A stretch of 64,000 nucleotides of DNA from Tranquillimonas rosea (GCF_900111315.1 NZ_FOGU01000006.1:62001-126000); one strand, 5' to 3'; counted from the first letter of the stretch, positions 43,788-52,815 are shown. Notes: generated by a model from the sequence alone, not told the origin. Numbers and translations are program-made.

Positions 43788-44870
43788 ATGACCACGCGCC
43801 GCGCCTTCCTCGCCTCTCTCGCCGCAGCGGCGGCAATTCCGGGTCTCAGTTGGGCCGATGCCGGCAGCCCCGCCTATCTCGCCGCCGCACGGGACGAGGA
43901 CGGGGCCTTCGCGCTCTACGGTCTCACGGCTCAGGGCGCGGATCTGTTCCGCATCCCGCTGCCCGATCGCGGCCACGCGGCGGCGGCCCATCCCGAGGCG
44001 CCCGAGGCGGTGGCCTTTGCCCGCCGTCCGGGCACCTTCGCGCTGGTCCTCGACTGCGCGCTGGGCAAGCTGGCGGCGCGGCTGGAGGCGCCCGAGGGGC
44101 GGCACTTCTACGGGCACGGGGCATTTCTGTTGGACGGTGACACGCTGTGCACCACCGAGAACGACGTTGCCACCGGCGAGGGGCGCATTGGCATGTGGTC
44201 CCGCTCGGACGGCTACCGCCGGATTGGCGAGGTCGCGTCGGGCGGGGTCGGCCCGCACGAGATCCTGCTGCGGCCCGATGGCGGGCTGGTGGTGGGGAAT
44301 GGCGGCATCCGCACCCATCCCGACAGGGGCCGCGAGAAGCTGAACATCGATACGATGGTGCCGAACCTCGCCTACATGTCCTCGGACGGGATGCTGGAGG
44401 AAACGGTCGAACTGCGCGAGGACCTGCACAAGAACTCGATCCGCCACATCGCCGTGCGCGAGGACGGGCTGGTGGCCTTCGCGATGCAATGGCAGGGCGA
44501 CGCGTCGGCGGCGACGCCTCTGTTGGGTCTGCACCAGCGGGGGCGGCCGCCGGTCCTGGCCAGTGCCGACCTTGCCGAACAGATCGCGATGCAGGGCTAT
44601 GCCGGTTCGGTGGCCTTCGACGGCGACGGGCGGACCGTGGCCATCACCTCGCCCCGCGGCGGACGGCTGCACCGGTTCTCGGACGCGGGCGAGCTGGTCG
44701 AGGTGCACCGCCGGGCCGACATCTGCGGCGTCGCCACGGCGGCGCACGGGTTCGTCGCCTCGGACGGCATGGGCGGGCTGTTCGGCCTGGAGGCGCACGA
44801 GATGCACGCGCTCGGCAAGCGGCCCCGGTCGTGGGACAACCACATCGTCCGGATCGGCGGACTGGTCTGA
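43788..44870 (+). CDS. DUF1513 beta-propeller-like periplasmic protein
   Basis: 360 residues. The N-terminus MTTRRAFLASLAAAAAIPGLSWA has an RR motif and a hydrophobic stretch, a likely Tat signal. Repeated segments such as GRIGMWSRSDGYRRIGEVASGGVGPHEILLRPDGGLVVGNGGIRTHP fit a propeller fold. DUF1513 proteins accompany imelysin and di-heme genes, and their task in iron handling is not established. It is the last gene of the trio; matB follows after 71 bases with its own ribosome binding site. Confidence 0.88.
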   Translation: MTTRRAFLASLAAAAAIPGLSWADAGSPAYLAAARDEDGAFALYGLTAQGADLFRIPLPDRGHAAAAHPEAPEAVAFARRPGTFALVLDCALGKLAARLEAPEGRHFYGHGAFLLDGDTLCTTENDVATGEGRIGMWSRSDGYRRIGEVASGGVGPHEILLRPDGGLVVGNGGIRTHPDRGREKLNIDTMVPNLAYMSSDGMLEETVELREDLHKNSIRHIAVREDGLVAFAMQWQGDASAATPLLGLHQRGRPPVLASADLAEQIAMQGYAGSVAFDGDGRTVAITSPRGGRLHRFSDAGELVEVHRRADICGVATAAHGFVASDGMGGLFGLEAHEMHALGKRPRSWDNHIVRIGGLV

Positions 44871-44941
44871 GACCGGGCTGTCGTCGCGCGAAAACCTGAC
44901 GTTAGGGTCGGAGGAGACTCGGCCCGCAAGGAGGATGCGCC

Positions 44942-46468
44942 ATGGCGAACCCGCTCTACGATACCCTGTTCGGCTGCCACGCGGGCAGCGGCGCGCCGTT
45001 CCTTCGGCTTCCCGACGGCCGGACCGTCACCTACGGCGCGTTCCTGGTCCGCGCGGCCCGCTTCGCCCATGTCCTCGGCGGTCTCGGCGCCGAACCCGGC
45101 GCGCGGGTGGCGGTGCAGGTCGAGAAATCGGCGGACGCGCTGGCGCTCTATGCCGCGTGCGCGCAGGCCGGGCTGATCTTCTTGCCGCTGAACACCGGCT
45201 ACACGCCCGCCGAGCTGTCGTACTTCGTCGAGAACAGCGGCGCCGCGATCTTCGTCTGCGATCCCGGACGGTCCGAGACGCTGCAGGACGTGGCCGAAGG
45301 GGCAGGGGCGCGGCTTCTGACGCTGGGCGCGGCGGGGGACGGCACCCTGTCCGAGATCGCCGGCGACATGCCCGATGCCTTCGACACCGTGTCCCGCGAC
45401 GGCGAGGATCTGGCGGCGTTCCTGTACACCTCGGGGACGACCGGGCGCTCGAAGGGGGCGATGCTGACGCAGAACAACCTTCTGTCGAACGCCGAGACGC
45501 TGGTCGCGTGCTGGCGCTTCACCGAGCGCGACGTGCTGCTGCATGCGCTCCCGATCTTCCATACCCACGGTCTGTTCGTGGCGACGAACGTGATTCTGCG
45601 CGTGGGCGGGTCGATGATCTTTTTGCCGAAGTTCGACACCGACGCGGTGATCGACTGGCTGCCCGAGGCGACGTCGCTGATGGGCGTGCCGACCTTCTAC
45701 ACGCGGTTGCTCGGCGATGAGCGGTTCGACCGGGACATCACCGCGAACATGCGGCTCTTCACCTCGGGCTCGGCGCCGCTTCTGGCCGAGACGCACCGCG
45801 CCTTCGAGGAGCGCACCGGCCACCGCATCCTCGAGCGGTACGGGATGACCGAGACCAACATGAACACTTCGAACCCCTATGACGGCGAACGCCGCGCGGG
45901 CACGGTCGGGCCGCCGCTGCCGGATGTCGAACTGAAGGTCTGCGATCCCGAGACCGGCGAGACCTTGTCGCAGGGCGAAATCGGCGTGATCGAGGTGCGG
46001 GGCCCGAACGTATTCAAGGGCTACTGGCGGATGCCCGAGAAGACAGCCGAAGAACTGCGCGACGACGGCTTCTTCATCACCGGCGACCTGGGGCAGATCG
46101 ACGCGGACGGCTATGTCACGATCGTCGGGCGGGCGAAGGACCTGATCATCTCGGGCGGGTACAACGTCTATCCCAAGGAGGTCGAGACGGCGCTCGACGC
46201 GCTGCCCGGCGTGCTGGAGAGCGCGGTGATCGGCGTGCCGCATCCCGATCTGGGCGAGGGCGTGGTCGGGCTGCTGGTGCCCGCTCCGGGCGAGACGCCG
46301 GACCTTGCCGCGGCGGGAGCGGCGTTGTCCGAGACGCTGGCGAAATACAAGCAGCCCAGGCATCTGGCCGTGGTCGATGCGCTGCCCCGGAACACGATGG
46401 GCAAGGTGCAGAAAGCCGCGCTGCGCCGGGACTGGGCGGAGCTGTTCGACGGTGAACCCGGCCGCTAG
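44942..46468 (+). CDS. matB: Malonyl-CoA synthetase
   Basis: 508 residues of the acyl-CoA ligase (ANL) superfamily. The AMP-binding motif is YTSGTTGRSKGAM (162-174). The acceptor part has LERYGMTETNMNTSNPYDGERRAGTVG and GDLGQIDADGYVTIVGRAKDLIISGGYNVYPKE. The adenylation Lys488 is in PRNTMGKVQK. The FHTHGLFVATN and ERYGMTETNMN segments are characteristic of MatB, which makes malonyl-CoA from malonate, ATP and CoA. AAGGAGG is 7 bases before the ATG. A TRAP transporter follows, which may supply malonate. Confidence 0.9.
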   Translation: MANPLYDTLFGCHAGSGAPFLRLPDGRTVTYGAFLVRAARFAHVLGGLGAEPGARVAVQVEKSADALALYAACAQAGLIFLPLNTGYTPAELSYFVENSGAAIFVCDPGRSETLQDVAEGAGARLLTLGAAGDGTLSEIAGDMPDAFDTVSRDGEDLAAFLYTSGTTGRSKGAMLTQNNLLSNAETLVACWRFTERDVLLHALPIFHTHGLFVATNVILRVGGSMIFLPKFDTDAVIDWLPEATSLMGVPTFYTRLLGDERFDRDITANMRLFTSGSAPLLAETHRAFEERTGHRILERYGMTETNMNTSNPYDGERRAGTVGPPLPDVELKVCDPETGETLSQGEIGVIEVRGPNVFKGYWRMPEKTAEELRDDGFFITGDLGQIDADGYVTIVGRAKDLIISGGYNVYPKEVETALDALPGVLESAVIGVPHPDLGEGVVGLLVPAPGETPDLAAAGAALSETLAKYKQPRHLAVVDALPRNTMGKVQKAALRRDWAELFDGEPGR

Positions 46469-46577
46469 GCCCATGTCATCCGACATTAACATTTGGGTCG
46501 GCGCGGCCGTCGCCCGCCCCGGTTGTGGGGGCGCTGCGCAATTGCACAAATGTCAGGCGACACGGCGTCAAGCTTGC

Positions 46578-46591
46578 CCCAATTGATTGGG
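46578..46591. promoter_or_regulatory. Inverted repeat CCCAATTGATTGGG upstream of the TRAP operon
   Basis: Arms CCCAAT and ATTGGG match perfectly around a 2-base centre, 30 bases upstream of a promoter-like TTGACG. The position suits an operator for a regulator of the transporter. No regulator gene is adjacent, so this is a candidate only. The 270-base gap (46469-46738) also holds two short hairpins (CCCGC/GCGGG and CCGC/GCGG). Confidence 0.4.
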
Positions 46592-46620
46592 TTCTCTAGC
46601 GTCACTTGCGCAACCCGTTG

Positions 46621-46648
46621 TTGACGCGACGGATCGTGTTCGTATCGA
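46621..46648 (+). promoter_or_regulatory. Sigma-70-like promoter for the TRAP operon
   Basis: TTGACG, a 16-base spacer and TATCGA, about 90 bases before the receptor gene. The match to the -35 element is good, and the -10 is moderate as usual in Rhodobacterales. Confidence 0.4.
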
Positions 46649-46738
46649 TACCTGTCGTGAACGGACCCGCGTTGCGGGAGGAGAAAAAAAGACATCCGCG
46701 AAGCGGAGCACAGTCCAACAGGAGGAGGAGACCCCACA

Positions 46739-47821
46739 ATGGAACGCCGCAAGTTTCTTACGAGTGCCGCCCTCGGCGCCGCCGCCGCGCCGCTGGCCAC
46801 CCCCGCGCTGGCGCAGTCGCGCACCGACATGGTCATCGTGTCGACCTGGGGCCGCGACTTTCCCGGTCTCGGCACAAGCGCGCAGCGTCTTTCCGCGCGC
46901 ATCGAGGAGCTGACCGAGGGCCGCATCGCGGTGCAGTACTTCGCGGCGGGCGAGCGCGTCGGCGCGTTCGACAGCTTCGACGAGGTCGCGAGCGGCAACG
47001 CGCAGGGCTACATCGCCGGCGACTACTACTGGAAAGGCAAGCATGCCGGCTGGGCGCCCTTTGCCGCGATCCCCTTCGGCCTGACCTACACCGAGATGGA
47101 CGCCTGGATGAAGTTCATGGGCGGCCAGGAGCTGCACGACAAGCTGGGCGACGAATTCGGCCTCAAGGGCTTTGCCTGCGGCAATACCGGCGTGCAGATG
47201 GGCGGCTGGTTCAACAAGGAGATCAACAGCCCCGATGACCTGCGCGGCCTGAAGATGCGTATTCCGGGCCTCGGCGGGGACGTCATGGCCAAGGTCGGCG
47301 CGTCGCCGGTGTCGCTCCCGGGCGGGCAGATCTACGAGAACCTCGTCTCGGGCGCGATCGACGCGACCGAGTGGGTCGGTCCCTGGAACGACTTCTTCCT
47401 CAAGCTCTACGAGGCGGCGCAGTACTATTACTGGCCGGGCTTCCACGAGCCGGGCACGCAGCTGACGCTGGGGATGAACAAGGAATGGTGGTCGGGCCTC
47501 TCGGCCAATGACCAGAACCTCATCGAAGCCGCCTGCAACGAGGAGAACGCCCGCCAGGCCGCCGAGACCAACGCCAACAACGGCGTCTATCTCCAGCGAC
47601 TGCTGGACGAGTACGGCGTCGAGCTGCGTGAGTTCAACGACGACATCTACGAGGCGCTCGGCGAGGCTTCGAACGAGGTGATCGAGGAAACCCGCGATCA
47701 CAGCGCGCTGGCGGCCGAGATCATCGACAGCGCGCTGGCCGCACGGGACCAGGTGGGGGCCTGGGCCGCGCTGGCCGATGCGCCGTATGTCGCGAAGCGC
47801 AACCGCTTCCTCGACCTCTGA
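46739..47821 (+). CDS. TRAP transporter substrate-binding protein (TakP/DctP type)
   Basis: 360 residues with an RR-containing export signal (MERRKFLTSAALGAAAA, cleaved after about residue 25). It matches the TakP-like TRAP receptors for organic acids. The ligand-binding positions are retained: Gln153 in GNTGVQMGGWF, Arg174 in LKMRIPGLGG (binds the carboxylate) and Glu211-Trp212 in DATEWVGPW. A 2-oxoacid or dicarboxylate such as malonate is a likely ligand; the closeness of matB favours malonate but does not prove it. The ribosome binding site is a long GGAGGAGGAG. Confidence 0.9.
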   Translation: MERRKFLTSAALGAAAAPLATPALAQSRTDMVIVSTWGRDFPGLGTSAQRLSARIEELTEGRIAVQYFAAGERVGAFDSFDEVASGNAQGYIAGDYYWKGKHAGWAPFAAIPFGLTYTEMDAWMKFMGGQELHDKLGDEFGLKGFACGNTGVQMGGWFNKEINSPDDLRGLKMRIPGLGGDVMAKVGASPVSLPGGQIYENLVSGAIDATEWVGPWNDFFLKLYEAAQYYYWPGFHEPGTQLTLGMNKEWWSGLSANDQNLIEAACNEENARQAAETNANNGVYLQRLLDEYGVELREFNDDIYEALGEASNEVIEETRDHSALAAEIIDSALAARDQVGAWAALADAPYVAKRNRFLDL

Positions 47822-47829
47822 GAGACGCG

Positions 47830-47862
47830 TGCGGGGCCGGGCGCAAACGTCCCGGCCCCGCA
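47830..47862 (+). terminator. Intercistronic 12-bp hairpin between TRAP receptor and small subunit
   Basis: Perfect 12-base arms (TGCGGGGCCGGG and its complement) enclose a 9-base loop right after the receptor stop codon, with no T-run. Such structures protect the receptor mRNA and reduce read-through to the membrane subunits, matching the larger need for receptor protein. Confidence 0.6.
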
Positions 47863-47902
47863 ACGCATCGCCCGGCCCCTGCCAGCGGGAGACTGAGCCG
47901 CC

Positions 47903-48889
47903 ATGGAGCTTTTCGCCGACACGCCGACGCGCGCGGTCCGGACACGCCTGTTCGGCTGGGTCATGCTGGCGGTCCTGGCCGCCTATCTGGTCAACGTCGT
48001 CCTGACATTCTGGATGGGCTTTCCCGGCCTCAGCGGATTGTGGAGCGGTGATGGCGGGGGCACGGTGCTTCTGGCCGCGCTGCAGGCGGTGGCCTATGCC
48101 GCGGCCGTCGCCCTGGCCGTGGGGGGCGTGGGCGCCAATTCGCACCGGGGCCTTCGCGCCGACGCGGCGCTGGTGACCGCGATCAACACCTTCATCGTGC
48201 GCGCGGCGTTCTGGATCGTGCTGCTCGTCGGGCTCGGGGATGCGTTGATTTCGTTTCTCCGGGTCGAGGGGATGCTCGAGGCCTGGGTCGGCGGGGACCT
48301 CGCCAGCGATCTGGGCCGCTCGCAGTTCCGCGGCACGTTCGTGCACGCGCCCTTGGTAGTGCTGGGCATCGTCATCGGCGCGTTCACCCGGTCGCTGGGC
48401 TTCATCTGGCTCGCGCTCCTGGTGGTCGCGGCCGAACTGGTGATCGTGCTGACGCGCTTCGTCTTTTCCTACGAGCAGGCCTTCATGGCCGATCTCGTGC
48501 GGTTCTGGTACGGCGCGCTGTTCCTGTTCGCCTCGGCCTACACGCTGCTCGAGGACGGGCATGTGCGGGTCGACCTGTTCTATGCCGGGATGGCCCGCGC
48601 CAAGAAGGGCCGCGTCAACGCCGCGGGGTCGATCCTGCTGGGAATGTTGCTGTGCTGGACGGTGCTGATCATCGGATGCGGCACCGCCAACAGCGTCATC
48701 GTCAGCCCGATCCTCGTCTTCGAGGTGACGCAGTCCGGCTTCGGGATGTACGTGAAGTACTTCATGGCCGGCTTCCTCGGCCTCTTTGCCGTCACCATGC
48801 TGATCCAGTTCGTGGCGCAGCTCTTCGATGCCGTCGCGGACACGCGCGGCGAGCCCGGCGCGCGCGATGCGCACGCCGACATGATGTGA
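47903..48889 (+). CDS. TRAP transporter small membrane subunit (enlarged DctQ)
   Basis: 328 residues, almost twice the usual DctQ size (about 160-190). About eight hydrophobic segments are visible. The C-terminal four (from ADLVRFWYGALFLFASAYTLLEDGHVRVDLFYAGMARAKKGRV onwards) carry the DctQ signature of a basic loop after DLFY. The N-terminal four (LFGWVMLAVLAAYLVNVVLTFWMGF and following) are an added membrane module of unknown use. It partners the large subunit and the receptor; the large subunit starts 28 bases downstream. Confidence 0.82.
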   Translation: MELFADTPTRAVRTRLFGWVMLAVLAAYLVNVVLTFWMGFPGLSGLWSGDGGGTVLLAALQAVAYAAAVALAVGGVGANSHRGLRADAALVTAINTFIVRAAFWIVLLVGLGDALISFLRVEGMLEAWVGGDLASDLGRSQFRGTFVHAPLVVLGIVIGAFTRSLGFIWLALLVVAAELVIVLTRFVFSYEQAFMADLVRFWYGALFLFASAYTLLEDGHVRVDLFYAGMARAKKGRVNAAGSILLGMLLCWTVLIIGCGTANSVIVSPILVFEVTQSGFGMYVKYFMAGFLGLFAVTMLIQFVAQLFDAVADTRGEPGARDAHADMM

Positions 48890-48917
48890 TCCGACAGACC
48901 ACGAGGGACCGTCCCCG

Positions 48918-51563
48918 ATGGAGATCTTCTTTCTCGTCCTGCTCATCGTCATCATGGCGGGGGCGCTGGGGTCCGGCTATCCGGTCGCGTTCTCGCTGCC
49001 CGGTGCCGCGATCCTCACCGTCCTGCTCGCCGCAGGGGCGGGGTGGCTGTTCGCCGGATCGACCGATGCGTTCTTTGCCTCGGGCGGGCCGTCGCAATGG
49101 CTAAGCGCGGGGGTCACCAACCTGCGCGGGGTCTACTGGGAGCCCGAGCGCGACACCCTGATCGCCATTCCGCTGTTCATCTTCATGGGCATCATGCTGC
49201 AGCGGTCGAAGATCGCCGAGGACCTGCTGGTCACGATGGCGCAGCTCTTCGGGCCGGTGCCGGGTGGGCTCGGCATCTCGGTCGTGCTGGTGGGCACGCT
49301 GCTGGCCGCGACGACGGGGATCGTCGGGGCGACGGTGGTGGCGATGGGCCTGATCTCGCTGCCGGCGATGATGCGCTCGGGCTATTCCAACGCGCTTGCC
49401 TCGGGGACGATCGCGGCCTCGGGCACGCTGGGGCAGATCATCCCGCCTTCGATCGTGCTCATCATCCTGGCCGACCAGCTTGCCAGCGCGACCGACCAGG
49501 CCGACCAGGCGCGGCAGGCGCTGTTCAAGGAGGTCACCGGCGAATTCTCGATGCCGACCGAGTTCGCCGTCACCTCGACCAGCGCCGGCGAGATGTTCCT
49601 GGGCGCGCTGGCGCCGGGGCTGGTGCTGGTGGGGCTCTACATCCTCTTCATCCTGGGGCTGGCGCTGATCCGTCCGCGGCTGGCCCCCGCGGTGCCCTAC
49701 GAGGGGCGCTATGACGCCAAGTTCCTTGGCGACGTCCTGCTGGCGATGGTGCCGCCGCTCGCGCTGATCCTGCTGGTGCTGGGCTCGATCATCATGGGCG
49801 TCGCGACCGTGAACCAGGCGGGCGCGATCGGGGCCGTGGGCGCGATGGTGATGGCGGGATACAGGCTGCATCCCGGCGGACCGCTGCGGTTCGTGCCGGC
49901 GCTCATGGCAATTGCCGCGCTGGCGCTGATCGTCGTGGTGGTGGCGAACTACGACACCAACGTCCGAAACATCCAGAGCGAGGCCGACGCCTTCGGCGTT
50001 ACGCTGGCCGCGATCGGCGTCGCCGTGCTGCTGGTGTCGATCGTCTGGAGCGGGTGGCGCACCTTCCGCCAGGACGACGCGCTGACCGGAACGATGGTCG
50101 AGACGGCCAAGACGACCTCTCTGGTGTTCATCATCCTGCTGGGCGCGGCGATGCTGACGGCGGCGTTCCGCGCCTTCGGCGGCGAAGAACTGGTGCGCGA
50201 GTTCCTGAACGGGCTGCCCGGCGGGTTCTGGAGCAAGTTCGTCATCGTCATGGCGGTGATCTTCGTCCTGGGCTTCTTCCTCGACTTCATCGAGATCGCC
50301 GTGGTCGTCGTGCCCATCGTGACGCCGATCCTGCTGGCCGATCCGGCCGCCAACGTCACCGCCGTGTGGCTGGGCGTGATGATCGGCCTCAACATCCAGA
50401 CCTCGTTCCTGACCCCGCCCTTCGGCTTCGCGCTGTTCTACCTTCGGGGCGTAGCGCCGGCGGCGGTCCGGACGATCCAGATCTATCGCGGGGTCGTGGC
50501 CTTCATCGGGCTGCAGCTGATCGCCCTGCTGATCGTCGCCTTCAACCCGCCGCTGGTGAACTACCTGCCGAACCGGACCTCTCTGCTGGCAGAGACCGCG
50601 CCGCCGCCGGTGAACCCGGCACTGCAATTCTGCATGGAGGACTACGTCGCCGAGACCTTCGACGAGCGGGGCGACGACATCCGCGCCGCGATCGACCGCG
50701 CTGCGTCGCTCGACCTGTCCTATCTGCCCGAGGACCTGCGCGACGAGTTCGCCGACGGCATCGAGGCGGCGCGCGAGTCCTTCACGCTGATGGACGAGAT
50801 CCGCGCCGCCGAAGAGGCGGTGGCCGCTGCCGCGCCGGAGTATCGGCCGCAGCACACGATGGTGCGCGACCTTCAGTCCGAGGTGCGCGGGCTCTCGGAG
50901 CGGATCGAAGAGCTGGAGACCCGGATCCGCCGCGGCTTTGGCGATACCGAGGCGCAGGAGGCGACGCTGGAACAGTTGCAATCCGAGCGCGAGGCGATCC
51001 AGTCGCAGATCCCCGAGGGCTGGGACGACGTGCATGCCGAGTTCGCCACGCTTACCGACGAAGAGCGCCGCGCCCGTCTGACCTATCGCCGGACCGTGGA
51101 CGACGCCTACGAGCCGGTGCCGCGCCTGCAGGCGATCATCGCGGACGCCGATGCGCTCGCTGCGCTGGAGGATGAGGTGGCCGGCCTGCAGGACGCCGAC
51201 CTTGAGGCGATGGATGGCGAGACCGCGGACCAGCGTTTCGGCGAGGTCGAGAGCCGGGTCGGAGAGGTCGCCGGCGCCGACGACATCCGCGGGCTGCTGG
51301 CGGATGCGCGCCGCGACATCGACGACCGCGAGCCCGATCCGGCCGCCGCGCGCGAGTCGGTGGATGAAGCGGTGCAGCTGCTGCGCTCGGAGGTGGAATG
51401 GCGGAACCGCGCCGCGGACGAGCTGGCCCCGGCGCTGGCCGAGTACGAGCGGGCGATCCGCACCACCATCGGCCTGCGCAGCCTGCCGCGGCTGCCACGG
51501 GAGCAGGCGCTGGAGATCGCCGCCTGCAAGTCGGACCACCGCGACATCTCGCTGAACTTCTAG
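48918..51563 (+). CDS. TRAP transporter large membrane subunit with long soluble C-terminal tail
   Basis: 881 residues, against about 430-600 in most DctM proteins. The membrane part (1-550) has the DctM features: FIFMGIMLQRSKIAEDLL, TGIVGATVVAMGLISLPAMMRSGYS, ASGTLGQIIPPSIVLIILADQ and NIQTSFLTPPFGFALFYLRG. Residues 552-881 are hydrophilic and rich in Glu, Asp, Ala and Arg, with heptad-like coiled-coil stretches (VRDLQSEVRGLSERIEELETRI) and one Cys near each end (572 and 870). It should pump the acid with Na+ or H+. The tail's role is unknown; it ends without a second membrane segment. Confidence 0.88.
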   Translation: MEIFFLVLLIVIMAGALGSGYPVAFSLPGAAILTVLLAAGAGWLFAGSTDAFFASGGPSQWLSAGVTNLRGVYWEPERDTLIAIPLFIFMGIMLQRSKIAEDLLVTMAQLFGPVPGGLGISVVLVGTLLAATTGIVGATVVAMGLISLPAMMRSGYSNALASGTIAASGTLGQIIPPSIVLIILADQLASATDQADQARQALFKEVTGEFSMPTEFAVTSTSAGEMFLGALAPGLVLVGLYILFILGLALIRPRLAPAVPYEGRYDAKFLGDVLLAMVPPLALILLVLGSIIMGVATVNQAGAIGAVGAMVMAGYRLHPGGPLRFVPALMAIAALALIVVVVANYDTNVRNIQSEADAFGVTLAAIGVAVLLVSIVWSGWRTFRQDDALTGTMVETAKTTSLVFIILLGAAMLTAAFRAFGGEELVREFLNGLPGGFWSKFVIVMAVIFVLGFFLDFIEIAVVVVPIVTPILLADPAANVTAVWLGVMIGLNIQTSFLTPPFGFALFYLRGVAPAAVRTIQIYRGVVAFIGLQLIALLIVAFNPPLVNYLPNRTSLLAETAPPPVNPALQFCMEDYVAETFDERGDDIRAAIDRAASLDLSYLPEDLRDEFADGIEAARESFTLMDEIRAAEEAVAAAAPEYRPQHTMVRDLQSEVRGLSERIEELETRIRRGFGDTEAQEATLEQLQSEREAIQSQIPEGWDDVHAEFATLTDEERRARLTYRRTVDDAYEPVPRLQAIIADADALAALEDEVAGLQDADLEAMDGETADQRFGEVESRVGEVAGADDIRGLLADARRDIDDREPDPAAARESVDEAVQLLRSEVEWRNRAADELAPALAEYERAIRTTIGLRSLPRLPREQALEIAACKSDHRDISLNF

Positions 51564-51570
51564 AGCGGGC

Positions 51571-51618
51571 AGGGGGCGGGCCGGCCCGCCCCCTCTGGTG
51601 TCTCCCGCGCGGCGGGAG
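51571..51618 (+). terminator. Two adjacent GC hairpins after the TRAP operon
   Basis: A perfect 24-base palindrome (51571-51594, arms AGGGGGCGGGCC) is followed by a 7-base-arm hairpin CTCCCGC/GCGGGAG (51602-51618). There is no T-run. They probably end or attenuate the TRAP transcript before the AbrB gene, which starts only 12 bases later. Confidence 0.5.
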
Positions 51619-51630
51619 TAAGCGTCGGGA

Positions 51631-52725
51631 ATGCTTACGTTCCGACCTCGCATGCCGTCCCGCCCCGTGCTCAAGGCGACGGCCCTCGCGATCGCTGTCG
51701 GTGCGCTCTGCGGCGTGTGCGCCGCCCTGGCGCATCTGCCGATTCCGTATCTTCTGGGCGCGCTTTTGGGCTCTGCGGTGCTCGTTGGATTCGCGCCGGG
51801 GCTCTTTCCCGACGACTACAAGTTCCCGCAGCCCTTCCGCTTTGCCTTCGTTGGCGTGATCGGCGCGATGATCGGGGCGCAGGTCGATCCCGAGTTCGTC
51901 CACCGCATCCCCCAACTGGGCATGACGTTGACCGGGGTGGCGGTCTTCGTCATCACCGCCCATGCTCTGAGCTACATGCTGTTCCGCCGGATGGGCGGCT
52001 ATGACCGCGCGACCGCGTTCTTCTGCGGCTCGCCCGGCGGCCTTCTTGAGAGCATCACGCTGGGCGAGGCGGCGGGGGCCGATGTGCGGGTGCTTACGCT
52101 GCACCACTTCCTGCGGATCATCCTGGTGGTCGCGGTTCTGCCGCTGGGCATGTCGTTGGTCTATGGCCGGGCGCTCGGGTCGTCCGCGGGCGAGGGCTTC
52201 GCCCACGGCGCGGCGGAATTGTCGAGCCTGCCGATCCTCCTGGTGCTTTGCGCAGGGGGCAGCGTCCTGGGGCTGCTCCTGCGTCTTCCGGCGGCGCCCT
52301 TGAGCGGGCCGATGCTGCTGGCCGGAATCGGGTCAGGCGCGGGGCTGATCGAGCTGAACCCGCCGAACTGGGTCACGCAGGTGGCGCAGGTGGTGATCGG
52401 CGTGTCGCTGGGCGTGCGCTTCATCGGGGTGACCCGCGACCTGCTGTGGCGCGTGCTGAAGCTGTCCGTGGTGGGCGTCGCGATGATGCTGGCCATCGGG
52501 GCCGCGATCGCCGAGGCGCTTCATTTGCTCACCGGCGAGCCGTGGGACGTGCTGCTGATCTCGCTGACGCCCGGCGGCGTGATCGAGATGGGGCTGATCG
52601 CGCTGTCGCTGTCGGTGAACCCCGCCTTCGTGACGGTGCATCACCTGTTCCGGATCGTGCTGACGGTGTTGGAGATCACGACGGTCGGCAAGTACGTGAT
52701 CGGCCGCGATGCGGCCCAGCGATGA
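51631..52725 (+). CDS. AbrB family (COG3180) membrane protein
   Basis: 364 residues with about ten membrane segments arranged as two repeats of the AbrB-duplication domain. The first repeat has LPIPYLLGALLGSAVLVGFAPGLF and FVGVIGAMIGAQVD; the second has LPAAPLSGPMLLAGIGSGAGLIEL and VVIGVSLGVRFIG. It also has the glycine motifs FFCGSPGGLLESITLGEAAGADVR and LISLTPGGVIEMGLIALSLSVNPAFVTVHHLFRI. Although annotated as transcriptional regulators or ammonia monooxygenase-like, these are membrane proteins of unknown transport role. It could belong to the same unit as the TRAP genes, separated by two GC hairpins. Confidence 0.85.
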   Translation: MLTFRPRMPSRPVLKATALAIAVGALCGVCAALAHLPIPYLLGALLGSAVLVGFAPGLFPDDYKFPQPFRFAFVGVIGAMIGAQVDPEFVHRIPQLGMTLTGVAVFVITAHALSYMLFRRMGGYDRATAFFCGSPGGLLESITLGEAAGADVRVLTLHHFLRIILVVAVLPLGMSLVYGRALGSSAGEGFAHGAAELSSLPILLVLCAGGSVLGLLLRLPAAPLSGPMLLAGIGSGAGLIELNPPNWVTQVAQVVIGVSLGVRFIGVTRDLLWRVLKLSVVGVAMMLAIGAAIAEALHLLTGEPWDVLLISLTPGGVIEMGLIALSLSVNPAFVTVHHLFRIVLTVLEITTVGKYVIGRDAAQR

Positions 52726-52740
52726 TCTTCGGCTGGAAAA

Positions 52741-52815
52741 TGGAGCGGGCGATGAGATTCGAACTCACGACCCTTACCTTGGCAAGGTAATGCTCTACCC
52801 CTGAGCTACGCCCGC
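52741..52815 (-). tRNA. tRNA-Gly (GCC), copy 1
   Basis: A 75-base cloverleaf with encoded CCA. Acceptor arms GCGGGCG and CGCCCGC, T-loop GAGTTCGAATCTC, anticodon loop TTGCCAA giving GCC for glycine. Identical to the copy at 52961-53035. It lies 15 bases beyond the AbrB gene, on the opposite strand. Confidence 0.97.

Noticed and set aside
46568-48955. A 795-codon minus-strand frame
   Set aside because: It is antisense to the TRAP receptor and small subunit; high-GC shadow.
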